A stretch of 64,000 nt of DNA. Origin: JABMPO01 sp964539785 (lineage in GTDB: Bacteria > Fidelibacterota > Marinisomatia > Marinisomatales > TCS56). Location of the stretch: NCBI GenBank assembly GCA_964539785.1, contig CAZIJQ010000004.1, forward strand, positions 34,311 through 98,310. Reading direction: 5' to 3'. The position numbers and the translations under genes were made by a program. How positions within the stretch are numbered: position 1 is the stretch's first letter; each line of letters starts with the position of its first letter. Positions 26,671-35,532 of the stretch are shown in pieces. The notes under the pieces are model-generated. The model had not been told where the DNA came from, did no database searches, and was given only the letters and a program-made list of their open reading frames with translations.

Positions 26671-28316
26671 AATGTTAACTTTTGGCCAGGATAAATATAT
26701 TGCCCATAACGTAAACCATTCCAGCGTCTAATTCGTGAAGCTCGAGTATTATTATCCTCGGCAATTTGCCCCAGAGTATCGCCTTTTTTGACAACATACA
26801 CTACCCTGTCGGATCCCGATGGACCACTCTGGGTATAAGTTGGAGCAGGTTTCTTGCCGGGAACCGGGATAGTCAACTTTTGGCCAATCCGGATTTTGTG
26901 TCGATTCCTGATCTTGTTAACCGCCGCCAACTGGTGAATCGATACTTTATAGCGCTTGGAGATGTCCCACAATGTCTCGCCATAACGTACTTTATGAACC
27001 ACGTACTGGGGGGCAAAACGCTCACTTTCTGGGAGAGCAGCGTAATTCTTCAAAAATTTATCAGCTTTGCCCATGGGGATTTTAAGGCTATAATTATTAA
27101 TTGTCGGTGTAGCCGACTGGCGTAATTCGGGATTGAGATAGCGCAATTCGACCGCTGTGACACCGGCACTGCGGGCAAGAACATTGATATCGGCACTTTT
27201 CTCAAGCAGTACTTCATCATACTTAAGGGGATTGTTAGCCGGCATTGCAAAGCCATATTTAGCCGGTTCCCGGCAAATCATGGCCGCGGCCAGATAAGTC
27301 GGTATATAATTACGGGTTTCCCGCGGTAATGAATACAATTGCCAGTAGTCACTAGTCTGATGCAGTCTCGTGGCACGCTGAATGCGCCCGGCGCCAGCGT
27401 TATAAGCTGACATGGCCAGATACCAATCATCAAACATTTCATATAGATCGACCAGATGGGCGCAAGCCGCTCGGGTGGCTTTAACCGGATCACGCCGTTC
27501 ATCGATCCACCAGGTACGATTCAGACCATACCGTTTGCCAGTGGCATAAACAAATTGCCACATTCCCACAGCATTAGCCCGTGAATAGGCCTTGGGATTC
27601 ATTCCTGATTCGATCAACGCCAGAAACACCAGCTCGTCCGGTAAAGAATACTCATGTAAAATTTCAATAATCAAGTCGTAATAAACCACATACCTCTTTA
27701 ACCAGATTTCAAATTGATCCCGACCTCGGGTCTGGAAAAATTTGATGGCATTTTCAACCTGTTGGTTATGCAAAATCGGGATATGCCCCTCACGATCATC
27801 AATAATTGTAAATTTAGCTTTGCCGATTTCCAATTCGACCGGTTTGATAAATTCGGCAATTTCCGAGCTGACTTTATCAGCATCCACCGCTACCAGAGAT
27901 TTATCAATCGTTTTCAATTGACTGGAGTAGATATTAATCAGGGCAGATTCAAATCGATTGAACTCATCCTCATCCTCGGAAGTCATATCGCCAAATTGCT
28001 CAGCTTCCTCGAGTAGATCAAAAATCTGATCCAATTGATAGATTACTTCCATGGAATCGCCAAGCACATCGGCTATAATTACTTCTGCCATCAGAATTTT
28101 TAAATCATGCATTAGCAACGGCAACCGGTCGCCCTGGTTTTCAGCAGTAGCGACGGCAAGTTCCTCAGCACCCTGTTCGGGGGATCCGGGATCATTAGTA
28201 CCTGCATTCGTTCCGGGGCTTGCTGTTCCTCCCCAGGCCAGGCCAGCGAATAGCAGCAGGAAACTACCAATCGTTAAAAGTGTTTTCTGTCGTTCGATAA
28301 TACTACTCATATCCAT
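26652..28316 (-). CDS. MltD-like lytic transglycosylase with two LysM domains
   Basis: The 554-residue protein has a signal peptide (LLTIGSFLLLFAGLAWG), an acidic low-complexity linker and a helical region up to about 170. The SLT domain follows with catalytic Glu236 in ALIESGMN, SRANAVGMWQF and AMSAYNAGAGR. Two LysM domains sit at the C-terminus (VHKVRYGETLWDISKRY and VYVVKKGDTLGQIAEDN), followed by LWMPKG. It cleaves peptidoglycan in the periplasm. The N-terminal part before the SLT domain is longer than in E. coli MltD. Confidence 0.95.
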   Translation of the reverse strand: MDMSSIIERQKTLLTIGSFLLLFAGLAWGGTASPGTNAGTNDPGSPEQGAEELAVATAENQGDRLPLLMHDLKILMAEVIIADVLGDSMEVIYQLDQIFDLLEEAEQFGDMTSEDEDEFNRFESALINIYSSQLKTIDKSLVAVDADKVSSEIAEFIKPVELEIGKAKFTIIDDREGHIPILHNQQVENAIKFFQTRGRDQFEIWLKRYVVYYDLIIEILHEYSLPDELVFLALIESGMNPKAYSRANAVGMWQFVYATGKRYGLNRTWWIDERRDPVKATRAACAHLVDLYEMFDDWYLAMSAYNAGAGRIQRATRLHQTSDYWQLYSLPRETRNYIPTYLAAAMICREPAKYGFAMPANNPLKYDEVLLEKSADINVLARSAGVTAVELRYLNPELRQSATPTINNYSLKIPMGKADKFLKNYAALPESERFAPQYVVHKVRYGETLWDISKRYKVSIHQLAAVNKIRNRHKIRIGQKLTIPVPGKKPAPTYTQSGPSGSDRVVYVVKKGDTLGQIAEDNNTRASRIRRWNGLRYGQYIYPGQKLTLWMPKG

Positions 28317-28340
28317 TTTAGCTAATTAAAAAACGGGCGA

Positions 28341-28357
28341 AGTTACCGGTCGTAACT
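28341..28357. terminator. weak stem-loop after rfaE2
   Basis: AGTTAC-cggtc-GTAACT forms a perfect 6-bp stem in the 49-bp gap between the rfaE2 stop and the transglycosylase start. On the minus strand a run of six T follows about 10 bp downstream. The stem is short and the T-run is not adjacent, so this is only a possible attenuator or terminator. Confidence 0.25.
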
Positions 28358-28365
28358 AACCGCTA

Positions 28366-28851
28366 TCAAGACTTTTCGCCTTCGTTTATCCGTCGAATTT
28401 TATTAATAATTGCGCTGGTGCTGTACCCGGGTACCAACGGGATTGTTTTAATTTGACCACCGGATTTCAGGACATGCACACCACCGGCAATCTCTTCCTG
28501 CTGATAATCAGCTCCTTTTACTAAAATATCGGGAGTTAAAAACTCGATTAATCGGGCGGGAGTGTCTTCGTTGAAAATCACTACCAGATCGACCATTCTC
28601 AATGCTCCCAGAATTACAGCTCTGTCGGCTACAGGCACAATGGGACGTTGACTTCCTTTTAATCTGGCCACCGAAGCATCACTGTTCAAACCAAGTACCA
28701 ATCGATCACCCAGGTTACGGGCTGCAGTTAATATTTCGATATGGCCAGCATGCAGCAGATCAAAACAACCATTGGTAAAAACGATTGAATCACCGACCGC
28801 CTGCCAGCGCCGGATTTGCTTCAGAGCCGCTTGCCAATCAATTACGGACAT
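28366..28851 (-). CDS. rfaE2: D-glycero-beta-D-manno-heptose 1-phosphate adenylyltransferase
   Basis: This 161-residue nucleotidyltransferase makes ADP-heptose for lipopolysaccharide core. It has the cytidylyltransferase-type FTNGCFDLLHAGHIEIL motif, GLNSDASVARLKG, RPIVPVADRAVIL and VKGADYQQEEIAGG. It corresponds to the C-terminal half of bifunctional HldE. The kinase domain is not in this window. Its start lies 14 bp inside the DUF2851 gene. Confidence 0.95.
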   Translation of the reverse strand: MSVIDWQAALKQIRRWQAVGDSIVFTNGCFDLLHAGHIEILTAARNLGDRLVLGLNSDASVARLKGSQRPIVPVADRAVILGALRMVDLVVIFNEDTPARLIEFLTPDILVKGADYQQEEIAGGVHVLKSGGQIKTIPLVPGYSTSAIINKIRRINEGEKS

Positions 28852-29974
28852 ATATCATTTTCAGGGGACAAACCTGACAATTCCCCGGTTTACAGTAATT
28901 TTCATTGATCCATTTTAAACCCTGCAAATCAGCAAAATTAGTAAGGGTTTTTCGAGGCAGGACTGCTCCAAATCGCCGATTCAGAAAACCATAGCCATAG
29001 GGAATCCTGAGGTTCTGCCAATCTTGATGAATAAGAATCAGTAAAGCCGAATCTCCGCTGTTAATTGCTTGAGTAGCTAACAAAGGATAAAAATAATTAC
29101 CCAACAGTTCGCTTTGGATTCCCTGCCCGGCATAAGGCCGGATCATCCGATTCCATTCCCAATGGAATTGATCCAATCCTCGTTGGAGCCAAACTGATTG
29201 AGATATAAAAAATAATAATCGGGCAGCCAATCTCAGACGCTGCTCCGGATGTGCTGCAGGACGGATTCCACAGCGCTGCCAATTTGGATTATCTAACTGG
29301 GCTGTCCGGAACAATAACTTTGATATAAAATTGATCGATTTTCCATCTAAATCAAAATGACTGATTCTTTCCCCTAACCTGGCAAACATAACCCGGTTAC
29401 CGCCGTAGCCCAGCACTTCAAGCAAGGGTACAATCAATTTATCATGTTGTGGTTTGGGAACGGGAATTACCGGTGGGAATCGCTGGATTTTTTCCTGCCA
29501 GCGCTGCTGGGCAAGTACTGCCAGTATTTGATCGTATACCGGATCAAGTTGGGAGGTAGTTAGACTGCAGGCTCGTTGCACGCAGCGAGGGGATATAACC
29601 ACTGTTGGCAGTCTTAATTTTTGGTTTCCCCGCACCGGTTTCCCGATTAGATGGAGAATGACATTAGCATAATTATGATCCCCATCGTGGCCATGCTGAA
29701 ACCAATCCTGTTCCTGCAAATGGCATTCAACGGCGCCATTCAAAAAATCACCATCATAATAAATACAGGCGTTTTTAAAATCGGGACCGGCATGCCTATT
29801 GCACTTCCCAGGCGCAATTACTATAACCAATTTCCCGTCAGTAGTTGTCATCCGGGTACCAGAATCGATCTTCTCCCAGGCTCTGATCAGGTCAGATTCA
29901 GCAGCCTTTACTTTATCACTTATTAATGTATCCGGTAAAATAATATCTTCTGTCCTTTGATAAATCATTCCCAT
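28838..29974 (-). CDS. DUF2851 family protein
   Basis: This conserved protein of about 378 residues, function unknown, shows the DUF2851 pattern: HAGPDFKNACIYYDG, GAVECHLQEQDWFQHGHDGD, YANVILHLIGKPV, LLEVLGYGGNRVMFARL and the C-terminal CKPGNCQVCPL with three close cysteines. The family is typical of Bacteroidetes, Chlorobi and relatives, which supports the taxonomic guess. The ATG at 29974 was chosen because it follows the plsC stop; a further start at 30001 would overlap plsC. Confidence 0.85.
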   Translation of the reverse strand: MGMIYQRTEDIILPDTLISDKVKAAESDLIRAWEKIDSGTRMTTTDGKLVIVIAPGKCNRHAGPDFKNACIYYDGDFLNGAVECHLQEQDWFQHGHDGDHNYANVILHLIGKPVRGNQKLRLPTVVISPRCVQRACSLTTSQLDPVYDQILAVLAQQRWQEKIQRFPPVIPVPKPQHDKLIVPLLEVLGYGGNRVMFARLGERISHFDLDGKSINFISKLLFRTAQLDNPNWQRCGIRPAAHPEQRLRLAARLLFFISQSVWLQRGLDQFHWEWNRMIRPYAGQGIQSELLGNYFYPLLATQAINSGDSALLILIHQDWQNLRIPYGYGFLNRRFGAVLPRKTLTNFADLQGLKWINENYCKPGNCQVCPLKMIYVRN

Positions 29975-29979
29975 AATTA

Positions 29980-30699
29980 TTACGACTGCTCGGCCTGCCA
30001 TTCGCTTTTAAGTTTGATAACGGCCTGTTGTAATTCCCGAGTCAACTGGTTGCGTTGATCATAATTATAACTATTCGTTTCAATCGGTTGCCCCAGCCGC
30101 AATTCAATCGGTTGAGGACGTAAATCCCAGGAATTTTTGCGAACCACTGCACTGGTTCCACACATGGCCATTGGTACGATGGGAATACCCAGGGTCATCC
30201 CTAGCACGGCAGCACCTTTTTTGAAATTATGGATTTCACCATCCAAGGAACGAGTCCCTTCCGGATAGATTAATATTGATCGGGGATTTCGTTCGATGGA
30301 CCACCGGGCTTTTTCCATCGATTTAATTGCCCGTTCCCGATTTTTCCGATCCACAAAAATGTGTCCCGCCATCAGCATGGCCCAGCCAAATACGGGTATT
30401 CGTTTCAATTCTATCTTTGCCAACGATACCAGGTGATTAGGAATGGCCGCAAAGCATAAAGGGATATCAAATGCCGACTCATGATTGCCGGCAAAAATAT
30501 ATGCTTTACCCGGGTCCAGTATTTCAGTACCGCTTATTGTATAGGGAACGCCGGCCGCCCATAATTGAAGCCGCGCCCACAGGCGCACAATAACATGAAT
30601 AGCGCGACCGCTACGGTCAAATAGTCCCACAATAAGAACCAATATACTGCCAACTGCAGACCAAACAACAATATTGATTATCAGCCAGATCAACCGCAT
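29980..30699 (-). CDS. plsC: 1-acyl-sn-glycerol-3-phosphate acyltransferase
   Basis: This 239-residue membrane-bound enzyme adds the second fatty acid in phosphatidic acid synthesis. It has the HX4D motif as NHESAFDIPL, the FVDRKNRERA motif, YPEGTRS and VPMAMCGTSAV. A hydrophobic N-terminal segment anchors it. It begins directly after the serS stop. Confidence 0.95.
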   Translation of the reverse strand: MRLIWLIINIVVWSAVGSILVLIVGLFDRSGRAIHVIVRLWARLQLWAAGVPYTISGTEILDPGKAYIFAGNHESAFDIPLCFAAIPNHLVSLAKIELKRIPVFGWAMLMAGHIFVDRKNRERAIKSMEKARWSIERNPRSILIYPEGTRSLDGEIHNFKKGAAVLGMTLGIPIVPMAMCGTSAVVRKNSWDLRPQPIELRLGQPIETNSYNYDQRNQLTRELQQAVIKLKSEWQAEQS

Positions 30700-31968
30700 C
30701 TATTTAATCTCGCGGATCCCCATATATTCCTGTAATACCGGGGGTAAGATAATGGTGCCGTCCTCAGTCTGGTAGGTTTCCAGCAGAGCTACCAAAAGGC
30801 GTGGCGTTGCCACTCCGGAGCCGTTAAGGGTGTGAACAAAATCAACTTTGCGATCCACGATACGCCGATACCGGATATTACCACGTCGCGCCTGAAAGTC
30901 TTCAAAATTACTGCAACTGGAAACTTCCAGCCATTTCTGTTCCCCCGGTGCCCATAATTCCAGATCATAGCATTTTGCAGCCGCAAAGCTCAAATCACCA
31001 GTGCATAATTCAACGACCCGGTAATGGAGACCCAGTTTCTGCAAAATCGATTCGGCCTGAGCGGTGAGACTTTCCAATTCCTGATAGGAATCTTGAGGCC
31101 GGACGAATTTCACTAGCTCCACTTTATTGAATTGATGCAATCGTAAAAATCCCCTGGTATCTTTGCCATACGATCCGGCTTCCCGGCGAAAACAAGCCGA
31201 ATAGGCAGCATAATATTTTGGTAGGTCGGCTTCCGGCAGTATTTCGTCCCGGTGAATGTTAGTAACCGGTACTTCGGCCGTTGGTATCAGGAACAAATCG
31301 TCCACGTCGGTGTGATACATATCCTCGGCAAATTTTGGTAACTGGCCGGTTGTCCGGCTGGAATCGCGACGGGTCATGAAGGGTGGAAATATTTCCAGAA
31401 AGCCATAATTTTCCACATGCTGATCCAACATAAAATTGATCAGCACCCGTTCCAATTTTGCCCCCAAACCGGTATACAATGGGAAACCGCTGCCGGAAAT
31501 TTTAGCTCCCCGGTTAAAATCAAATAATTTCAAATCGGTTCCAAGTTGCAAATGATCCAGTAGTTTAAAATCGAATTCCGATTTCTGACCCCACTCCCGC
31601 ACAATAACGTTATCTGTAGCATCCTGTCCGCGGGGAACCGATTCATGGGGTAGATTGGGTATGTATTCCAACTTGGTATTGATCTCGTCCAGAATATCAC
31701 CGGATTCAAGCTCAACGCATTTAATTTTTTCGGACAATTCACGCATGGCCTTGATTGCGATACTGGCATCTTCGCCGGCCCGTTTTTGCCGAGCAATCTG
31801 CTCTGAGGTCTGATTACGTTCGGCTCGCATGGCATTCAGTTCAGTAACACGATTACGGTATTTTTCATCGAGTTTAATAATCTCATCAATATTGATTGCT
31901 TCACCCTTAGCTACCAGGCCGGCAGCAACCAACTCAGGATCAGTTCTGAATTTCGTAATTGGTAACAC
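30700..31968 (-). CDS. serS: seryl-tRNA synthetase
   Basis: This class II synthetase has 422 residues. The N-terminal coiled-coil arm (ELNAMRAERNQTSEQIARQ, SEKIKCVELESGD) binds the tRNA long arm. The catalytic core has FPPFMTRRDS, LIPTAEVPVTN, YSACFRREAGSYGKDTRGFLRLHQF (motif 2 core RREAGS) and LNGSGVATPRLLVALLE (motif 3). A GTG start at 31968 is preceded by AGGGA, a good ribosome binding site. Confidence 0.97.
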   Translation of the reverse strand: MLPITKFRTDPELVAAGLVAKGEAINIDEIIKLDEKYRNRVTELNAMRAERNQTSEQIARQKRAGEDASIAIKAMRELSEKIKCVELESGDILDEINTKLEYIPNLPHESVPRGQDATDNVIVREWGQKSEFDFKLLDHLQLGTDLKLFDFNRGAKISGSGFPLYTGLGAKLERVLINFMLDQHVENYGFLEIFPPFMTRRDSSRTTGQLPKFAEDMYHTDVDDLFLIPTAEVPVTNIHRDEILPEADLPKYYAAYSACFRREAGSYGKDTRGFLRLHQFNKVELVKFVRPQDSYQELESLTAQAESILQKLGLHYRVVELCTGDLSFAAAKCYDLELWAPGEQKWLEVSSCSNFEDFQARRGNIRYRRIVDRKVDFVHTLNGSGVATPRLLVALLETYQTEDGTIILPPVLQEYMGIREIK

Positions 31969-32065
31969 TTGGAATTCCCTAAAATTTTATAACGGAAAGT
32001 AGGGTCGTAAATTCAGATTTACAACCAGTGAAAACAATAATTACAGCGAAAATTAATTAAACCGC

Positions 32066-33481
32066 TCAGCGACCTTTGCCCGAGATCACAACCCATATAG
32101 TATTAAAAATTATTATTAAATCCAGCGTGAAACTCAAACTTTCTATATAAAAGAAATCATATTTTAATTTCAGGCGCACATCCTCGATATCAGTGTCATA
32201 AGGATGCTTGATCTGTGACCAGCCGGAAACACCCGGCCGAACCTTGTGACGCCGATAATAAAAAGGATATACTTGTAATAATTGATCCACAAAATACGGT
32301 CGCTCAGGGCGGGGACCGACCACACTCATTTCTCCTTTGAGCACATTCAGCAATTGGGGGATTTCGTCCAATCGGAAACGGCGCAGCCATTTACCAACGC
32401 GGGTAATACGATTGTCTTCTTCTTTAGCCCAAACCGGTCCGGTAAACGCCTCCGCATTTATAACCATTGATCGAAATTTGTAGATTGTAAAATCTTTATT
32501 GTTATGCCCTACCCGGACTTGCTTGTAAAGAACGGGTCCCCGGGAATCTAATTTGATAATAATTGCCAGGATGGCACAGATGGGAATCAAGACCACCATA
32601 CCAACAATGGTTATAAGAATATCAAAGACCCGTTTGAAAACCCGGTAGTATAGGGTATGGAGATTGAGGTTGATGTCAAGTAATGGCAAGCCATATAATT
32701 GCTGAGTTCTGGCCAGTCCGCTGATGACTTCATACAAATCTGGTACAATCTTAATTGAAACCGGTGTGCCGTTGATCTGGTTGATTACCGACATTACGCG
32801 GATATGTTCTGGTTTGTCCAGTGCCAGAACAACATCATTTACCTGGTTATCGTAAATAATTTTTTTAATATGGGTTTCCTGACCGAGCACATTAATGGAA
32901 TCAGGGAGGTCGCCATCAGGATCATCGTCAGCTTTGACAAAACCGATCACATCAAAGCCCTGCTGATCATGTTCAAGAATTTCCTGCTCAGCTCGGATAC
33001 CGCGCTGGTTTAGTCCAATAATTACGGTGCGACGACGACCGATTCCAATCCTCAGTAAATATTTCTGAAATGTACGGAAACCTAATCGTAATGGAATTGC
33101 CAGGATAATAAAAACCATCCAGTATTTGAATAACGCACCGGCGCGGATCGCATATTCCAGTGGTAAGAGTGCATCAATAAAAACTAATAAGACAATTGCG
33201 GAAAAACTGGTTCGCAATAAGCGTTGCACTTCATTGAACCGGGAAGTAGTCGGTTCGCCGGGATAAAGTCCGCTGAAGAAAAAAACCAGCCCCCAGAACA
33301 CCTGGATGCCCATAACCAAAAGTAATTCTTCCGATAAAGCTGGTAAAAGAGCGCCGACTTCTACCCGTAGGCAGGAATTATAAGCCAGAGTATTGGCGAT
33401 ACCGTCAAGGAAAAATACAAACCAGGCCGCCACCCACAGTGGCATATTGGTCTTGATCTTATGTGCAGCGACATTTGTCAT
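32066..33481 (-). CDS. undecaprenyl-phosphate sugar-phosphate transferase (EPS initiation)
   Basis: This 471-residue enzyme starts polysaccharide synthesis by adding sugar-1-phosphate to undecaprenyl phosphate. It has four to five N-terminal membrane segments, a CoA-binding-like Rossmann middle domain (TVIIGLNQRGIRAEQEIL), another hydrophobic segment, and the bacterial sugar transferase domain with KRVFDILITIVGMVVLIPI, DSRGPVLYKQVRVG, KFRSMVINAEAF, RITRVGKWLRRFRLDEIPQ and VKPGVSGWSQI-type end (RPGVSGWSQIKHPY). The sugar could be glucose or another; this cannot be told. It lies beside the EPS cluster but is separated from it by the divergent Wzi gene. Confidence 0.92.
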   Translation of the reverse strand: MTNVAAHKIKTNMPLWVAAWFVFFLDGIANTLAYNSCLRVEVGALLPALSEELLLVMGIQVFWGLVFFFSGLYPGEPTTSRFNEVQRLLRTSFSAIVLLVFIDALLPLEYAIRAGALFKYWMVFIILAIPLRLGFRTFQKYLLRIGIGRRRTVIIGLNQRGIRAEQEILEHDQQGFDVIGFVKADDDPDGDLPDSINVLGQETHIKKIIYDNQVNDVVLALDKPEHIRVMSVINQINGTPVSIKIVPDLYEVISGLARTQQLYGLPLLDINLNLHTLYYRVFKRVFDILITIVGMVVLIPICAILAIIIKLDSRGPVLYKQVRVGHNNKDFTIYKFRSMVINAEAFTGPVWAKEEDNRITRVGKWLRRFRLDEIPQLLNVLKGEMSVVGPRPERPYFVDQLLQVYPFYYRRHKVRPGVSGWSQIKHPYDTDIEDVRLKLKYDFFYIESLSFTLDLIIIFNTIWVVISGKGR

Positions 33482-33854
33482 GCGGAAGTGTAAAACTTAT
33501 CCGAATCAGATGTGATGTTTCACATCACATGCATATAAACTAAATGCGTTTCCCAGATCAACCATTCTATGTCCCCTTATTTTGGTTATTGATTACTGGT
33601 AGCGCTTTATTTTAATGAAATCTCCTAAAAGTTGTGCAAATTTACTGCACTTATTTATATAAGGCAAGTTGTTAGGATCAGATTAAAATTATCGTTAAAC
33701 CTTCTGACTAATAAGTAATAGCTGTTTCTGAAAAAATGGACAATCCCTGACCTGATTTGTCCCATAACCCGGCAGTAAACGATTTATAAGATTCAAGTTT
33801 AACTGAATTTATTCACTAAATACTATTTGCAAATATTTCTGTAAATTAATTTCG
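33482..33854. other. 373-bp divergent intergenic region
   Basis: This AT-rich stretch separates the minus-strand sugar transferase from the plus-strand Wzi gene, so promoters for both should lie here. It holds a perfect 8-bp inverted repeat near the sugar transferase (33510-33530) and a second small inverted repeat GTGCA/TGCAC around 33635-33655. No convincing -35/-10 pair or coding frame was recognised, and no ribosome binding site is obvious before Wzi. Confidence 0.5.
33510..33530. promoter_or_regulatory. palindrome upstream of the sugar transferase gene
   Basis: ATGTGATG-tttca-CATCACAT is a perfect inverted repeat with 8-bp arms and a 5-base spacer, 29 bp upstream of the sugar transferase start. 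It could be an operator or a leader hairpin. It contains TGTGA and TCACA half sites as in Crp/Fnr-type operators, but the spacing differs from the Crp consensus. Confidence 0.4.
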
Positions 33855-35489
33855 ATGTTTAAGATATCAAAAACGCAATTTAATCGGTTGATTCTGGGAA
33901 TACTCCTGACACTGACATCATCCATTTGGGCTCAGGCCATTAGTGTATCGATGAATCACCCTATTAACAAATTCATTTCGCAACAGGTTGTAAAAAACAA
34001 TTTGCCTTCCGGCCTGATCAGCAAAAGACCATTCCAACTAAACCAAATTCATCTGGCTTTGGAAATGCTGAAGAAAAACAACAATAACCTGTCGGAAACC
34101 GATCGTCTGTTGGTTCAAAGATTCGAGGTGGAGTTCGGTTATCCCACCCCTACTAATAAATACGAATTTATCACCAGCGACCAACCTAAATTGGCAGCGG
34201 CTAAATCTGGGCTACTGGCATATAAATCTGATCATCCGGAACCCCACTTGCTCAGTTTTAGCGATAATTATTTCACATTCTGGGGCGATTTTATTGAAAC
34301 TATCAACCACCAAACTGGCACGGCCGGTGATTATCTGGCCTATCAGGATGGATTTCAACTGGCTGGATTCACTAAAAGCGGTTTATCTTTTTATTCCAAA
34401 TATACCCAGAATCGTTTTATGGGCAGCAGTCAACAATACCTGCAGTCGCAGGTATATTTTAACGAATCGAGTAAATTTTTCGATCAAGCGCAAGCCACAA
34501 TCTGGTATCAGACGGAAGCCAGTTTGTTATACAGCACCAAAGATTTTGAATTTGGTTGGAGCAAGACACCGATCTATTGGGGGTTCAGTTCAAATCATTC
34601 ACCATTGCTGTCAGCGAATGTTCAGCCAATCGCCCACTTGAAAGCCAATTATGCCAACGATAAGCTTAACTTCTCATTTATTAACGGGGCGCTGCTGCCA
34701 TTCAACAGCAATACTATTCACGATAGTTCATACACAGCGCTAAAAAGAATTGCTGCCCATCGGTTGGAAATCGCGGTAAATGAAAAATGGACGGTCGGGT
34801 TCAGTGAATTCCTAATCTATGGTCAGCGGGCATCAGAAATCAGCTATATGATCCCAACCCTGTGGTTCTGGGCTGAGGAACATAATCTGGGAGACAGAGA
34901 CAACGTCCTGCTGGCCTGTGATTCCTATTACAAATACCGACCGGGATTAACTTTTTATCAAACCTTAATGATCGACGAATTATCATGGTCCAAAATCTCC
35001 AAAGACTGGTGGGGCAATAAATTTGTCCTGCAACTGGGATTACACTGGGTCCCAACAACACAAAAGTCTACGATGGATATTAAGATTGAAGCCACCGTCG
35101 CCAGACCCTGGGTTTATACCCATAACGATTCGCTGAATAATTTTACTTCCGCTGAATTAGGATTGGGATATCCACCAGGCCCCAATTGTCAGACAGTTTA
35201 TCTGGAAACAAACTGGTGGTATTCCTACCGGGGAATTCTTTCGCTGGAGCTACTTTATAAATTAAGCGGTAGCGGACTGGGGAGTGATCCCAACGACGAT
35301 TACGATTTGCGGGATGAATCATTGGACTTTGACACACCTTACCTTCTTGGCGCGAAGAATACTGAGGTCATTGCGGGCTTGAAAAACCACTTTCAATTTT
35401 CGCGGATGGTAGAATTTTACAATCTGCTCGAGTACAATTCCAGAACAGGATCGACCAGACTGGAAACCGGAATAAAGATTGATATTTAA
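33855..35489 (+). CDS. Wzi-like capsule assembly outer-membrane protein
   Basis: This 544-residue protein has an N-terminal signal peptide (LILGILLTLTSSIWAQA), a helical N-terminal section and a long alternating beta pattern. Features typical of the Wzi/capsule assembly family include a FELFSDNYFTFWGDF-like strand, GWSKTPIYWGFSSNHSPL, and WTVGFSEFLIYGQRASEISYMIPTLWFWAE. Wzi anchors capsule polymer to the outer membrane. It faces the opposite direction from the rest of the locus and converges with the glycosyltransferase at 35527. The assignment comes from overall layout, so moderate-high certainty. Confidence 0.8.
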   Translation: MFKISKTQFNRLILGILLTLTSSIWAQAISVSMNHPINKFISQQVVKNNLPSGLISKRPFQLNQIHLALEMLKKNNNNLSETDRLLVQRFEVEFGYPTPTNKYEFITSDQPKLAAAKSGLLAYKSDHPEPHLLSFSDNYFTFWGDFIETINHQTGTAGDYLAYQDGFQLAGFTKSGLSFYSKYTQNRFMGSSQQYLQSQVYFNESSKFFDQAQATIWYQTEASLLYSTKDFEFGWSKTPIYWGFSSNHSPLLSANVQPIAHLKANYANDKLNFSFINGALLPFNSNTIHDSSYTALKRIAAHRLEIAVNEKWTVGFSEFLIYGQRASEISYMIPTLWFWAEEHNLGDRDNVLLACDSYYKYRPGLTFYQTLMIDELSWSKISKDWWGNKFVLQLGLHWVPTTQKSTMDIKIEATVARPWVYTHNDSLNNFTSAELGLGYPPGPNCQTVYLETNWWYSYRGILSLELLYKLSGSGLGSDPNDDYDLRDESLDFDTPYLLGAKNTEVIAGLKNHFQFSRMVEFYNLLEYNSRTGSTRLETGIKIDI

Positions 35490-35497
35490 CAGGTACA

Positions 35498-35532
35498 GAT
35501 TAGATAAAATTAATATTTTAAATAATCTAATC
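35498..35532. terminator. candidate bidirectional stem-loop between convergent genes
   Basis: GATTAGAT (35498-35505) and ATCTAATC (35525-35532) are perfect inverted 8-bp arms around a 19-base AT-rich loop that itself contains A-rich and T-rich blocks. It lies between the converging Wzi and glycosyltransferase genes and overlaps the latter's stop codon. The stem is AT-rich, so it may be only weakly terminating. Confidence 0.3.

Noticed and set aside
33510..33530. Crp-binding site
   Set aside because: TGTGA and TCACA half sites are present but not with the 6-base spacing of the Crp consensus; only a generic palindrome is claimed.
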